Assembly: GCA_030533445.1 (NCBI GenBank)
Contig: CM060068.1
Coordinates: 16,397,479 to 16,461,478, forward strand
Origin: Cyprinodon diabolis
Taxonomy: Eukaryota > Chordata > Actinopteri > Cyprinodontiformes > Cyprinodontidae
Direction of reading: 5' to 3'
Length of the DNA: 64,000 bases
Made by a program: the position numbers and the translations under genes. The notes below the pieces were generated by a model that was not told the DNA's origin, made no database searches, and saw only the letters and a list, made by a program, of their open reading frames with translations. Positions 1-10,696 of this stretch are shown here, piece by piece. How positions within the stretch are numbered: position 1 is the stretch's first letter; each line of letters starts with the position of its first letter.

Positions 1-293
1 GCCCCAGCCCTGTGGTAATACATAAGCTAAGCTAATGGTTAAATAAATTGAGAGCCTTTCAACCCAGATATAAACTGGTTAAATTAAGTGAGGTGCCTCC
101 AGATTATTTCTTAGATAGTGGGACTTATCTGACTAAACATTTCCTGAACATTACAGAAAACAACAGAGTCAGTGATTGCTTCAAAGGGTTGCTCAACAAC
201 ATGGTTTTCATTTTTATTATATAAATAAAAAAAAAAAACTATTTTCTCACCCCTCGTGGGGGGTGGTATGTGTTATCCTCAAGCTCGGGTCCT

Positions 294-1083
294 CTACCAG
301 AGGCCTGGGAGGTTGAGGGTTCTGCGCAGTATCTTAGCTGTTCCTAGGACTGTGCTCTTCTGGACAGAGACCTCTGATGTTTTACCTGGAACCTGCTGTA
401 GCCACTCTCCCAGTCTCTCCCAATGCTCCTATTACCACTGGCACCACTGCTGCCTTTACTTTCCACATCTCTTCTAGTTCCTCTTTCAGCCCTTGGTATT
501 TCTCAAGCTTCTCGTGTTCTTTCTTCTTGATGTTGCTGTCGCTTGGGATTGCCACATCTATCACTCCTGCCTTCTTCTGCTGTTTGTCGAGCAACACAAT
601 GTCTGGTTGGTTAGCCATCATCTGTTTGTCAGTCTGGATCTTGAAGTCCCATAGGATCTTAGCTCGGTCATTCTCAACTACCTTAGGAGGTCTCTTCCAT
701 TTTGACCTTGGGACTTCCAGCCCATACTCATGGCAGATGTTCCTGTACACTATGAAAGCTACCTGGTTGTGGCGTTCCATGTATGGACTTCCTGCCTGCA
801 TTTTACACCCTGCTGTTATGTGCTGTATTGTTTCAGAGGCATCTTTGCACAGTCTGCATCGGGGGTCCTGTCTGGTGTGGTAGACCTCGGCCTCTATTGA
901 TCTTGTACTGATTGCCTGCTCTTATGCTGCCATGATTAGTGCCTCTGTGCTGTCCTTCAGTCCAGCCTTTTCCAGCCACTGGTAGGATTTTTTTATATTA
1001 GCCACTTCTTCTATTTGTCTGTGGTACACGCCGTGCAGCGGCTTGTCCCTCCATGATGGTTCTCCTTTATCTTTCTTGTCCTC
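294..1083 (-). pseudogene. C-terminal relic of an RLE-type non-LTR retrotransposon polyprotein
   Basis: Read on the minus strand, this is the C-terminal end of a LINE polyprotein of the R2/R4/NeSL/HERO type, in which a restriction-like endonuclease follows the reverse transcriptase. The sequence shows a zinc knuckle (CX2CX8HX4C, about 820-880), then a conserved linker, then a PD...D endonuclease-like patch (residues PDIV and VIDVA, about 570-620). It ends in a Lys/Glu-rich helix and a terminal Leu-Pro-Gly-Leu-Trp followed by a stop at 294-296. Breaks are visible: an in-frame TAA at 922-924 and a frameshift between about 382 and 412. The reverse transcriptase domain upstream is missing, so the copy is 5' truncated, as is usual for LINEs. 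It is dead. The longest uninterrupted piece is 382-801. The family type is recognised from the conserved C-terminal text; the exact clade is not certain. Confidence 0.8.
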
Positions 1084-2920
1084 AGTGTTGAAAACTCCCC
1101 ACCCATATCAGATTCCATTTCATTTCTCAGTAAAGGTGGGCCTTTTCACAGCGTCTCTTGAACATGTAAAGGAGCACAATTACGAAAACCAAACATATCC
1201 AGATAGTTGGAAAGGGGATGTATTATAAGATGAAAGAGAACTTGAGCAGTGGTAATTCTTTCCTTTCCAAACACTAGAAATATGCTCTTTATGGGACCCA
1301 GTTTGGATAATTTATTATCTAATCTATCTTATCTGTCTGTCGGAGAAAAAAAGCACATGGACATGCTGCTCCAGCTGAATATTAACAGGCTTACATAAAC
1401 TGCCTGGGCTACAGGGTCTGTCAGCCTAATTGCATTTCACATCAGTTTAGTGAACAGCTTTATATGACTGCTTCTCTTAATGGCTTTTCTTGATGGAGTG
1501 CTTAGGTTGATGGTGACGCCCCCTAAGGTCTGCAACAGAGACCAGACACAAAACCTGCTAAATGAAGTCATTGCATTAAGATTTTCCTTTTTTCTCTTAC
1601 CAGAGTAAACAAAGCATAGAGCACTTAAATGACCCTTACGGTACAGGTTTGTTGTCCATTTGTATTGACACGTCTTGACTAATGCCACCTTTTTCATGGG
1701 TGCAAAAAAAAAACAAGGATATGTCAAAGAATTTTTCAGTAGGTTAGAGCCAGAAATCCAGTTAAATTCAATAACAAATGTATTAAAAGAGTTACACTTT
1801 AATGATATAAAAATTGGGAGTATTAGATAAAAAAAAACGTTTTCTAAAAAACGTTCCTAGTTAAAAAAAGTTTTAACTAGGAAAAGGAAAAACTAAAAAG
1901 TTATTAATTTAAAGCTGTCTATCATGGATGTTCTACTAGAATACTTTAATATTTACATTAAAATGTTCTCATGAAAATCTTAAATCACTTGCGCTTATAA
2001 TAAAATAATCCTTATGTAATCTATAAAGTAAAATTATTTGGTTGTTCATCATAGAAAGAGTATGTTCTATGCAAACTGCTTCATTCGATTCATACTGTAT
2101 CCCCTGCAGCTGCATCTACTCTCAGTATTTTTATTTTTTATCTGTTGCCGGTTTTCCCAGCTTTCACGGTTTATGAACAAAACAGTCACCAGACACTTTG
2201 TGGGGTGTTTGATCTGGAGTTTTGAGCTTCTCCACAGATCTGTGGGAATTCCACTCAGGAAAGCTTGCAAGTTAGACATGAGAAGAGAACATGAATAAAT
2301 TGGAAAATATATTGAAGCAGTGTGTTTTATCTTCTCAGCTGTTGTCTTTGGGGAGGCAAGTCAACCCTTTTTTTGAGTTGCGTAACTAACAATCATGGAA
2401 ACCCTGCACGTGAAGCCGATGCACACTTAACAGAAAAGAATGAGCACACATACATTCAGATGCAAGCACATGCACATAGCCTGACAGGCAAATAAAGTCC
2501 CTAAAATTTTATGTTTTTATTGTAGATAGGGTGATGTTTTTTTATCTGATTACTGTTGCTCAAGTCTTATCAATTATTATCAGTATTTAAGTAATCAAAT
2601 AATTCTGGTGTGAAATACTGTTAAAATTATTTATCGGTTACATTGTTTCCATGAAGCAGAAGTGTAATTAGCTTTTTTTTCTTTAATCTCTCTTAATTAT
2701 GGCCACTTCAATGTGCAAAATTATTATTATTATTAGGTGAAAAAGGCCACTTATTCCACGGTCAACCTGCAAAAAACTGACAACAGCGTTTATGTTTAGT
2801 TTAGATTTTTAAATACCTGAGATTTTGAGTGTGTGGCTTTAACAAAGCTCAGTTCACAGAGATGAACATGAACTAGCTCACGTTCATAGTTCACTTTTTC
2901 AAAAAATGCACTACAGTAAG
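1084..2920. other. AT-rich stretch without recognised genes
   Basis: No coding exon or recognisable transposon protein is seen. It contains a short (ATCT)-rich patch near 1313-1342, which could be a LINE tail, and one small perfect hairpin at 1856-1881. Open frames here are short and lack family resemblance. Confidence 0.5.
1856..1881. repeat. Perfect 11-bp inverted repeat (hairpin)
   Basis: CCTAGTTAAAA at 1856-1866 pairs exactly with TTTTAACTAGG at 1871-1881 around a 4-base spacer. It lies in very A-rich DNA. No transposon ends or target duplication could be attached to it, and no T-run terminator follows. Confidence 0.6.
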
Positions 2921-2924
2921 TTCA

Positions 2925-3272
2925 GGCTGCTTGGTGGAGAAGTGGGTAGAACTGCTGCCTTGCAGCAAGTAGGTTCTGGGTGGCATTCCTGGCCCAGGGT
3001 CTTTATACATGGAGTTTGCAGGTTCTCCCCTTGCATACATGGGTTTTCTCTGGGTACTCCCACTTTCTCCCACGGTCCAAAAGCAGGAGTGTTTGGTTAA
3101 CTGGCTTCTTTAAATTTTCCTTAAGTGTGTGTTCATGATTGTGTGTCTCTGTGTTTCTCTGTGTTGCCCTGCGGCAGACTGGTACCCCGCCTCTCACCCA
3201 TAGAATAGACAGAGATAGGCACCAGCCCCACCACGACCCTTGACAAGGACTAAGTGGGATGGATGGAATGAT
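2925..3272 (+). mobile_element. tRNA-derived SINE, family 1, near full length
   Basis: The 5' end resembles a tRNA promoter: an A-box-like GTGG..AGTGGGTAG segment, then a damaged B box. It is followed by the family's conserved body ('TGGAGTTTGCA', 'TCTCCC.CGGTCCAAAA', 'CTGTGTTGCCCTGCG', 'GATAGGCACCAGCCC') and a GGAT-rich tail at 3258-3272. The same family recurs at 25386, 49469, 54158 and (reversed) 62860. Several substitutions and a broken B box indicate an old copy. Short open frames in both directions are coincidental. Confidence 0.75.
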
Positions 3273-4906
3273 GAACTAAGTTCTCAAACCAATAAATCAA
3301 CTAGTTCAAGTTCATTTTGTAAATTAAGGCACATGCTGCTTTCCATAATAACTTCCATAAAACCTGACGTTACCCAATGAAGTGTCATTATCAATTAAAC
3401 AGGAATATGAGCTGTGCCTGTTGCTTGTTATTCTCAGAGTGAACGTCGCTCTTGTTGATGTTCATTATTTCAAAACTGTCTTTCCGTTCACAAAAAATAT
3501 AAACGCATTCAGTGAATGACTTATATTGAACCTGTTCATGTACAACACTGATTACCACTGTCAAGACGAGAAGTATTAACAGCGTGAATAGCCAACTCAA
3601 GTTCCTATTTTAACACCAGCCTTTTTAGCAAAAAAGATTGTATTCAATTAGGTTACATTGTTTTGAGGGATTTTTATGAGATATTTATGGATTTACAAAA
3701 GCATACGCTTAAGTTTGGCTTAACCACTGAGTTCAAAAGTACAGTTGGAATAAAAAAATATTTTTGCTTCGGCGATAAAAGATGCTGTCGTCTCAGAGTA
3801 CATTCAAAAAGGAAAAAAAAAAATATATTTTTTACCAGTCTGTAATTCCTTTAGTTGCTTTAGTAATTTTGACAAAAAATATGGAACGAACAATTAGAAA
3901 CTGAACCTTTTAATCTATCAAACCTGTGCCTCTTTTTTTTTTTTTATAAATGTAACATATTTGTGTAGTTTAGTAATTTTAACCTGGATTTAAAGCAATG
4001 TTTAAAAACCTTGTTTTTAGCAAGACAAATTAGGTTTCATCAAGGGAAAACAGATGATATATAGCATTTAGGATGCTTCTGGCACATTTGAAGGTTGTTC
4101 ATTTATGTGACATTAAATAACTCCAAATCCGAAATAAAGGTTGGCTGAGTATTAACTGAGCTTAAAGATGATTTTCTGTTCTTGATGAACAGCCATATAT
4201 TCTCACAATTGGGTAAAGGATGACCATAATTTAAGAGGATGAATATAATAAAAAAAATGGTTGAGGTGATGACAAAGCTGTAAGACTGCAAACTTAATTC
4301 TCAAAGGACGTTCAAGGTTGCTACAATCAGTCTTTGAAAATACAATTATCAGGCCGGATAGTTTATTCTTTTTTCATGTGGAAGAAATCAGAAGAAATTT
4401 CTTCCCTTCTATATAAACATAACTGCTGTTTACTTAATAAATTCACCGTGTGAAATAAAGCAGATGTTGTTCCCCACTTAAACTAAATTAACGTTGATGG
4501 TAAATCAGTAAACAATCAGCCAGCAAGAGGACCATAAAGACAACAGGAGAAGGTCACTGGTGTGTTTTTCCACACACATTATGATCACACAATTGGACAT
4601 TTTATTCAGTGTTCCTCTGTGCATATTTCCAATCTTCTGAGCATATAAACTAAGGCCCTTTAAATGGTTTTTTTTAATTGGTTTACTCCATCTCCTTCCT
4701 GTGTTTCTACACCCATCTATATTCCAAGTTCTAGAATGTTTTAGAAACCATTTCTAAAGTTTAATTGATATATAAATTAAAATTTGCTATTTCTCTATTC
4801 TATTTACATTTGTTTTATGTCTTGAGAAATTATCAGAAATGATTTGTCATTCATAAAAGCTATACCCAAGTTTGTAAAGTGTCTTTGTGGACAGTATACT
4901 GTATAG
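3273..4906. other. AT-rich stretch, nothing recognised
   Basis: Contains homopolymer runs (for example a T-run near 3935) but no exon-like segment, transposon ends or protein similarity that I can recognise on either strand. Confidence 0.5.
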
Positions 4907-5081
4907 CAGGGGTGTTTGGTTTAGCCCTCAAGAGCTACCAACCTGCACCTTTAAGATGCTTCCCCTCTTCAACACACCTGAATCAAATGCATGGCTCATT
5001 ACTACACCCCTGATTAGCTGATTGACAAAGAAATAGTGCTGTTAGATTCAGGTGTGCTGGAGTGAAGATGTGTCCAAAAAT
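4907..5081. mobile_element. hAT-type MITE, right end lost
   Basis: Begins CAGGGGTGT, the typical 5' end of a common fish hAT MITE, and carries the inner arms of that family: 'CAACACACCTGAATCAAAT' near 4970 and the inverted counterpart 'TTAGATTCAGGTGTGCTGG' near 5042. The terminal right repeat is not found; a separate hairpin (5082-5135) begins where it should be. No 8-bp duplication could be paired. Confidence 0.55.
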
Positions 5082-5135
5082 AATAGTAGATAGTAGCTCT
5101 TGTGGACTGGATGGTCCACGAGAGCTTCTACTATT
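5082..5135. repeat. Imperfect long hairpin
   Basis: AATAGTAG...CTCTTGTGGAC (5082-5107) is nearly the reverse complement of GTCCACGAGAGCTTCTACTATT (5114-5135) around a 6-base loop. A small insertion in the left arm and one mismatch break the pairing. It abuts the truncated MITE and may be a rearranged terminal part of it. Confidence 0.55.
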
Positions 5136-5443
5136 TATTGCCTTCTAAAGTAAAGATATGAAAACAATCTTTTTTTTTTAAGTGGGGAGAAAATGTTATG
5201 GTTGGCTGAATTATCGTTTATTCTATTGGCATTCATTTAGGCATCTTCCATTTGCTAGAAGCAAACAGGTTAACTGCTGCTCTTTGTACAGATAAGCTAC
5301 TATAGATCAGCCGTCAAAACATCAAGTCATGTCCTGCTGTACACCTGGATATAATGCGTAAATTACCTCCTCTCACACAAGTTCTGCCAGGTGCTGCTAC
5401 TGACCTAATTATTAGATGTGTTGATGCAGTGATACATCTAAAG

Positions 5444-5656
5444 CAGGGGTGTCAAACTGGTTCCAGAAAGGGCCGTGTGGCTGCAGGTTTTCTTTCCAAC
5501 CAAGCAATAGCACACCAGACTCCATTCATCTCATCAAGTCATTGTGTTGAGATTGAACTCACTTAATTAGATGACTGGAGTCTGGTGTGCTACTGCTTGG
5601 TTGGAAAGAAAACCTGCAGCCTCTAGGCCCTTTCTGGAACCAGTTTGACATCCCTG
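5444..5656. mobile_element. Complete palindromic hAT MITE with 8-bp target duplication
   Basis: The left end CAGGGGTGTCAAACTGGTTCC matches the reversed right end (GGAACCAGTTTGACATCCCTG) with one mismatch, and the pairing continues inward ('AGAAAGGGCC', 'CTGCAGG', 'TTTCTTTCCAACCAAGC') across almost the whole 213 bp. It is flanked by exact 8-bp copies ATCTAAAG at 5436-5443 and 5657-5664, the duplication length of hAT transposases. There is no coding capacity, so it must have been moved in trans. Confidence 0.88.
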
Positions 5657-5819
5657 ATCTAAAGGTTGCAGGACACTGGCCTGGGAAGACTGGAGTTTAG
5701 AGCCTGTGTTTTACATAATCCAGTGTCCTTGGGCTCCTCTTGTGTGTTTCCCTCCCCTCTTACCACACAGAGTTTATTGTAGGATTTAGGTCTATTTATA
5801 TGGGAATTTCAAAAGCAAT

Positions 5820-6725
5820 TAAAAAATAAAAATCATATCAGATTAGATTATAGTCCCCAGATTAGATTAGATTATAGTCCCCACACTGCAGATATACTAG
5901 ACTTAAACTTAGATTTATTTTGTCATTTTATATACACAAGTGTAAGCAAAAAGAAATTTCGTTAGGAACACCTCTCTAGACAGTTTCATTTTTCTTTAAT
6001 GTGCAGCTTTGATAAGGTAAGCAGCAGTTTTTGTTGAGCTGCTACTACTGCCTCCAGCTCCTGAAGCACTCACTTCTCCTGACTCAGGGGAGGAAGAATT
6101 CAATGATGACGATGCTGTGAGGGTGGTAACCCCCTGGGTTGAAGAGGCTGACGTGGTTGAAGCAGCAGTGGTGCCATTGGCAGGTTTAGCAGCGAAAGAC
6201 GATGCTGGAGAAGGTGTGGAAGCCGGAGGGGGCTTTCAGCATTTGGCAGCGAAGCATCTAGAGTGTTCTCCTCATTTTCACCTGCAGAGGGCTGTGCCTC
6301 CCCTCTAGAGACAGAAGATTGCCTGGGAACAGTCGCAGAGCTCTTGTTTCTATCAGCGCAGTACAGAATCAGCCCCTACAAGGCAATTGCACCGATGGAT
6401 TGATGGAAGCGGTGGTCTGTGGGGATCTCTCTTTAGCTTTGCATTTAGCCCCCCTCTGCAGCCCCGCTTTCTTCGTCTCACGCAGCTCTTCCTCCGTCAG
6501 TTATTTTCCATTGTTGTTTTGTTGACATCAGTCCGTAGCACTCTGCAGTTTTTTTAAACGGTAAAAAATGTCAGTATTTAGAACACTTTGTGATCGTAGC
6601 TCCAGCAGGTGTTGGCGATCATAGATGCAGGTTTGATGTCTAGTTTGGATCATTTTAAGCGGCATATTTCGAGAAATTGTCGAGAGGAGCTGCTTTTGGC
6701 CGCTGCCTTGGAGCGCCGCCATGGT
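5820..6725 (-). mobile_element. Gutted LINE (L2/Rex-like), 5' ORF start and 3' tail only
   Basis: Read on the minus strand. A start codon near 6720 opens a frame with a Tyr-Asp-Arg-Gln-His-Leu-Leu stretch like the N-terminal region of fish L2-type LINE ORFs. It is followed by a basic RKRGCRGG-like and RPPLPSI-like patch near 6400-6460 in another frame. The endonuclease and reverse transcriptase that should follow are absent. Instead there is a Ser/Thr/Ala-rich open segment (about 6012-6340) ending in a TAA. The 3' end (about 5920-5970) has the AACGAAATTTC...TACACTTGTGTA...AATGACAAAATAAA type of LINE tail, then ATCT-rich short repeats at 5835-5880. Frame breaks make it non-functional. The origin of the Ser-rich segment is unknown. 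Confidence 0.45.
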
Positions 6726-6884
6726 AATGAATCTGTCCTTAAAAAACAGCTAACATATTTACACAGTAACAGATAGAAACATTTAGATAAATCAAACATT
6801 ATCCACTACATATCTGACTCAATAACGATTAAAACAAATATTTCCATTAGTTTCAGACGGAACTATTCACATACTTGTTTTATA

Positions 6885-7162
6885 TTAAACTGAACTTACA
6901 ATATTCACCACTGTTTGGCACCAAGTACCTTTTTCCTCTGATAACGGAGCAGCCTGCTTGATTGGTCTTGAAATGAATCCTGGGATAACCAAGGATAGAT
7001 AGGATACATCGGACCGATCCTTCAATTCGGGCAAAACGAAGGACGCATTTGTAGGACGCATAACGAGGAGTCTTGGAATCAGACCTTAGCGCTGCGCTAC
7101 GACGTAATCGGCCTTCGAAACTGGCCTTCGGTGGATGCATCCCATAATTTCGAACGCAGCAA
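6885..7162 (-). other. CpG-richer block, possible LINE 5' untranslated region
   Basis: This block is visibly richer in CG dinucleotides than its surroundings ('GCGCTGCGCTACGACG', 'TCGGCCTTCGAAACTGG'). It lies directly upstream, on the minus strand, of the LINE start at about 6720, so it may be that element's promoter/5' UTR. A minus-strand frame stays open through it into the neighbouring Penelope-like fragment, which I regard as chance. I recognise no protein in this part. Confidence 0.3.
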
Positions 7163-7480
7163 TGGACATTGCTGTCCTCAAAAGAGTGTCCTTTTGGCTT
7201 CAGTTGTAGGTGAACAGCTGACTCTGTTCCTAAGGGGCTGGCCCTCCTGTGTCGAGCCATGCACCTGTGTAGCGGTTGCTTGGTCTCTCCAATGCACGGG
7301 TCTGTGCATTCTTCACTACACTGAACGGCGTAAGCCGGGTTGTCGGCCTTGTTTCTGGTTGTCTTAACTTTCGGGTGAACCAGTTTGTTTTTCAGGGTGT
7401 TGCAGGGTTTGAATTACACAGGGATTGATATTTGGTGCTGGTTGAAAATCCTTCTGAGTTTTTCAGAGACTCCAGACTCC
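7163..7480 (-). pseudogene. Penelope-like retroelement fragment with GIY-YIG endonuclease region
   Basis: On the minus strand the translation follows the C-terminal endonuclease of Penelope-like (Neptune-type) fish elements. It has a Val-His-Pro-Lys segment, then Tyr-Ala-Val-Gln-Cys-Ser-Glu-Glu-Cys, then Cys-Ile-Gly-Glu-Thr-Lys-Gln-Pro-Leu, then His-Arg-Arg-Ala and Gly-His-Ser-Phe-Glu-Asp. The YIG tyrosine is replaced (CIG). Similarity stops abruptly at about 7163, just after the Gly-His-Ser-Phe-Glu-Asp motif, where a CpG-richer block begins. At the 5' side a stop interrupts the frame near 7412. The reverse transcriptase is absent. It is a dead fragment; family membership is from remembered motif order. 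Confidence 0.7.
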
Positions 7481-8284
7481 AGTTTTCTAAACTGAACTCT
7501 TCAAGCCATCAGAATTATTCTAATATTCTAAATATTTTTTTATGTCATGGCTTCTAACTATATTTTGAAATAAAGCAAAACTGTAGCATTGAAAACCTTC
7601 TGCTATTCTTAACAGCGGGCATAAGATGCTTTACAAAATATTCATCCTTTTTTATTTTTGTCATTCTGAAAGGCTCTCAGACTGCTTAATCATTGCTTAA
7701 TCAGCCAGACATATTTACATGGGGCGGAAGTTAGTCTGGAAAGGCTTATTCTCAAACAGATTGAACCAATCAGAGTGTGGGAGGCAGAAGTTTACGCTTA
7801 TGCCAGAAATACATAACAGATCAGCCTTTTTCTGTAACAACAGCCAAGATTACAGCCAAAAATTGAGTGATGTTTTAAAGATGCATGTCCAATCTTTAAA
7901 ATTTCAAGAGGCTGTAAATTTTTTTTTTTTTTTTTTTTAATATTTTCACATCTATAGTTATCTGATTGGTTCTAACATCTTTTCACTGAATATGTAAATC
8001 CTACCCTGGTCCTACCTATGAAATCAGGCTGTTCTATTCAAGACTGAATGTGTGAAGGCCTATAGGGCACAAGTCAATCTGGCTAGAAGTCCTACTTGGG
8101 ATTCTCACAAGGATTTTTAATGAATGTAACATGTTTGTGTGCCACTGACCGTTTCAGCAGTGCAGGGTTTATGTTTTCACAAAGCTTTCCTCGTGTCTGC
8201 AAATGATGAGGTGAACATTCACCTGACATTGTGACAGTTACACTCATTAAACTCAGGATATCAATATGATTCCATTGCAATGTT
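7481..8284. other. No gene recognised; poly(T) run
   Basis: AT-rich DNA with a 20-base T run at 7919-7938. The segment 7700-8050 has a texture like an old repeat, but I could not identify ends or family. Confidence 0.4.
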
Positions 8285-9760
8285 TTTTTCTTGTCAACGA
8301 TGACAAATGTTTTCGAGAACTAACAAATTAAACGTGGATCTTTGATGATGAAAACATGCCAGCTCTTGGGTGTTTGTTGCGGATGTTAGCGGGTGGTCTG
8401 TCAGACGTTTAAAATGCATCATTGTGCTGTAATATGTTAGACAAACTAAGCAGTATTAGCTGTGCCTCAGCGTCCTGTTCGGTAACGTTGCCCACCTGAC
8501 TTGCTGTGATGTACATTCTGCATGGAAACAGATGGACCATGGCAGCAGTGGCAGGGGTGAAGCTGGAATCGTCTGGTACTACGTACTCAATACTCTGCTC
8601 TTCCAGCTGTGCTTGTTTAGAAATGCGTCTTTGCGCGTGCTTAGCTCAGACTCTGCGCTTCACGCTCCCTACTCATAGTTCGCTCTCAGAAGTATGACTC
8701 TTCTATGGCTATGGCTCTGTGGCTCTCTTTTTTTTCTAACTATGAAGATTTTATTTTAAGAGATGATGCAAAACCTTCTTTAAGTTCTACTGAAAGGAAT
8801 CCCTAAATTACATCCATCAAATATTTCATTACTTACTATTTATCTTTGGATTAAGACCCACATAAAAAGGTACATGGTTCTTTGAATATTTCTCTCTCAT
8901 ATTTCTTATTTGTATATACTCTATATTATTTGAATATTTCAACATTTAATTTTCTTGAAGTTTAGGTCTGGATGGTCGTGGTATTATAAGGCAATTATGT
9001 AGGTTCTCTGTGTAATTTTTTATATCAGGCCCCAATGAATTTAAATCTACTTTGACCCCAGAGCAGCGGTAAGAAAGGGGTAAATTCCTAGAAATAAAGC
9101 CAAAATTGCCCAAGTAGAAAGAAGAATATTTTTGTTATTTGCTTTTTTAATGAAGTAAAATGAAAGTAATGAAACTTTTATTAATCTGTGTGTAATGCAT
9201 AATTTATAGTAGATCAGGAAGTGTTTGCTTTTGGATGAAAACCTTGTATGTCTAAAACCATTCATTTGTTGTGTATTTTGTTAGCTTAGCTGTCTGTCAT
9301 AGTAACCAACATGATGTGTTGAACAAGATCTATTTTTACAACTTTTGTGAGACACTTTTATATAAATAAAAGGGTATTCATTCATATAAAAACTTTATTT
9401 GAATTCTAGAAATTATTTTTCTGCCCAACAGCAATGATAAATTGCATGGCAGCATTGTATCTTCAACAATTGTAGCATCTAGGCAAGAGCTGTCACTCTG
9501 GTAAAGAATCGTTCAACAATCGAGAATTGCTATTTAAAATTGTAAAGGTTAAGTTATTTTGCAACATAAAACTACTGTAGACTAAAACCTTTTAAGTTGT
9601 AGTTGACCAAATCTATCACATACCATTATGACAAAAATGTGACTAAAACTAATAATAGCTTTAGTCCTGAAAACTAAGACTAATTCTAAGGTGGCTGTCG
9701 AAAACAACATAGTTTCATTGTAATTCTAAAAGTTTCAGGGTAACCAGTGTCTGTGATGAA
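8285..9760. mobile_element. Possible worn DNA transposon (hAT-like ends)
   Basis: The left part ('GACAAATGTTTTCGAGAACTAAC', 8299-8321, and following) and the right part ('GTGACTAAAACTAATAATAG', 9639 onward, with TGTCGAAAACAACAT at 9697-9711) resemble the two ends of a fish repeat rich in 'GACTAAAAC' and 'GTTTTCG'. The reversed right end loosely matches the left end. The interior has no recognisable transposase. No target duplication was found, so boundaries are rough. Confidence 0.25.
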
Positions 9761-10370
9761 ATGCGCTGGAGAGGAAGCCTAGATGTCAATCAAAGCGTCA
9801 TTACGCCCACTAAAAATGAGCATATCAGCCTGATTTTCAATGTAATGGTAACTTTATTTGAGAGTATATAAATATCTACTAAATTAAGACAGAACCCTGC
9901 TTGGTCACAAGTGTCATTCTAGTGAGTCTCAATAAAACTATACTACTCTTTTTAATCTAGTTTTAATCTAGCCTTGTAGCCAGTAGTTTAAGTGAAATGG
10001 GCCTCTGTGTAAGGTAATAATTGTAGCCTGGGAAAAACAGAATAATTTGTAATAGATACCGTCAAAGATTTTCATGATTTTTTTAGAAGACTCGCCCTCT
10101 TCACTTAAAAAAAAAGTGCACATGCAAAACCCTGTACCCGCTTCCGATTGGGAACACTTGTTAAACACGTGCAAGAGCATGCATGAGCCCGTTTCTCCTT
10201 GTACACGCTCTATTTAAGAGTTGCTGTTCTTATAGCTCATACAAGCTTACTGTGTCCGAACGTCCATCTTAACCCCTAAATTCTTCAATCGCTATGTAGA
10301 GCAGGGACTATATATTGGACTTTATAAAGAATTCTGTCAACTTAATGTTCAGACAGATGACTACTACTTT
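9761..10370. other. No gene recognised
   Basis: Mixed AT-rich DNA. A CTATTTAAG box at 10209 could be TATA-like, but there is no supported transcript. Confidence 0.35.
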
Positions 10371-10696
10371 TTGCTCCCCGTTAGTGACGTAACTTCTCCT
10401 CCACTGGGCAGTGCCTGCGCTACCTTTGTTATTAGTCGCCGCTGTTGGGTAGCGACAGCAGATCCCATAATGTTTTGCGAGGAGATTCCACATGCAAAGA
10501 ATTCTGGGATATATCTGCCTCTTCTGAGGCCTTTCTCTTCTTCTCATACACTTCATAGACACAACCCTCGGCCATTTTCAAAGAATCACGTTGAAAAAGA
10601 TGAGCTTCAATTACTGTCTGAAACCGTAGCTCACCACACATTGTATGCCTGAAAGTGTGCATGCGCAGAAAAGGATTGGTAACTGGTGACGAGCAT
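10371..10696 (-). other. GC-richer block with an open minus-strand frame, unidentified
   Basis: Higher GC than the flanks, with motifs of the CCCAGAATT/CCCATAATG kind in opposite orientations (10466 and 10501 regions) and a CRE-like TGACGTAA at 10384. The minus strand is open for about 110 codons (10432-10764). A central Met starts a Glu/Lys-rich run ending in an acidic Gly-Asp before the stop. I do not recognise the protein. It lies against a possible LTR and may be part of the same element. Confidence 0.25.

Noticed and set aside
377..883. Plus-strand open frame of 168 codons
   Set aside because: It lies antisense to the RLE-type LINE relic, which explains the sequence; no independent protein features.
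6117..6308. Plus-strand Ala/Val/Glu-rich frame as a protein
   Set aside because: It is antisense to the Ser/Thr/Ala-rich segment of the minus-strand LINE block, whose composition generates it.
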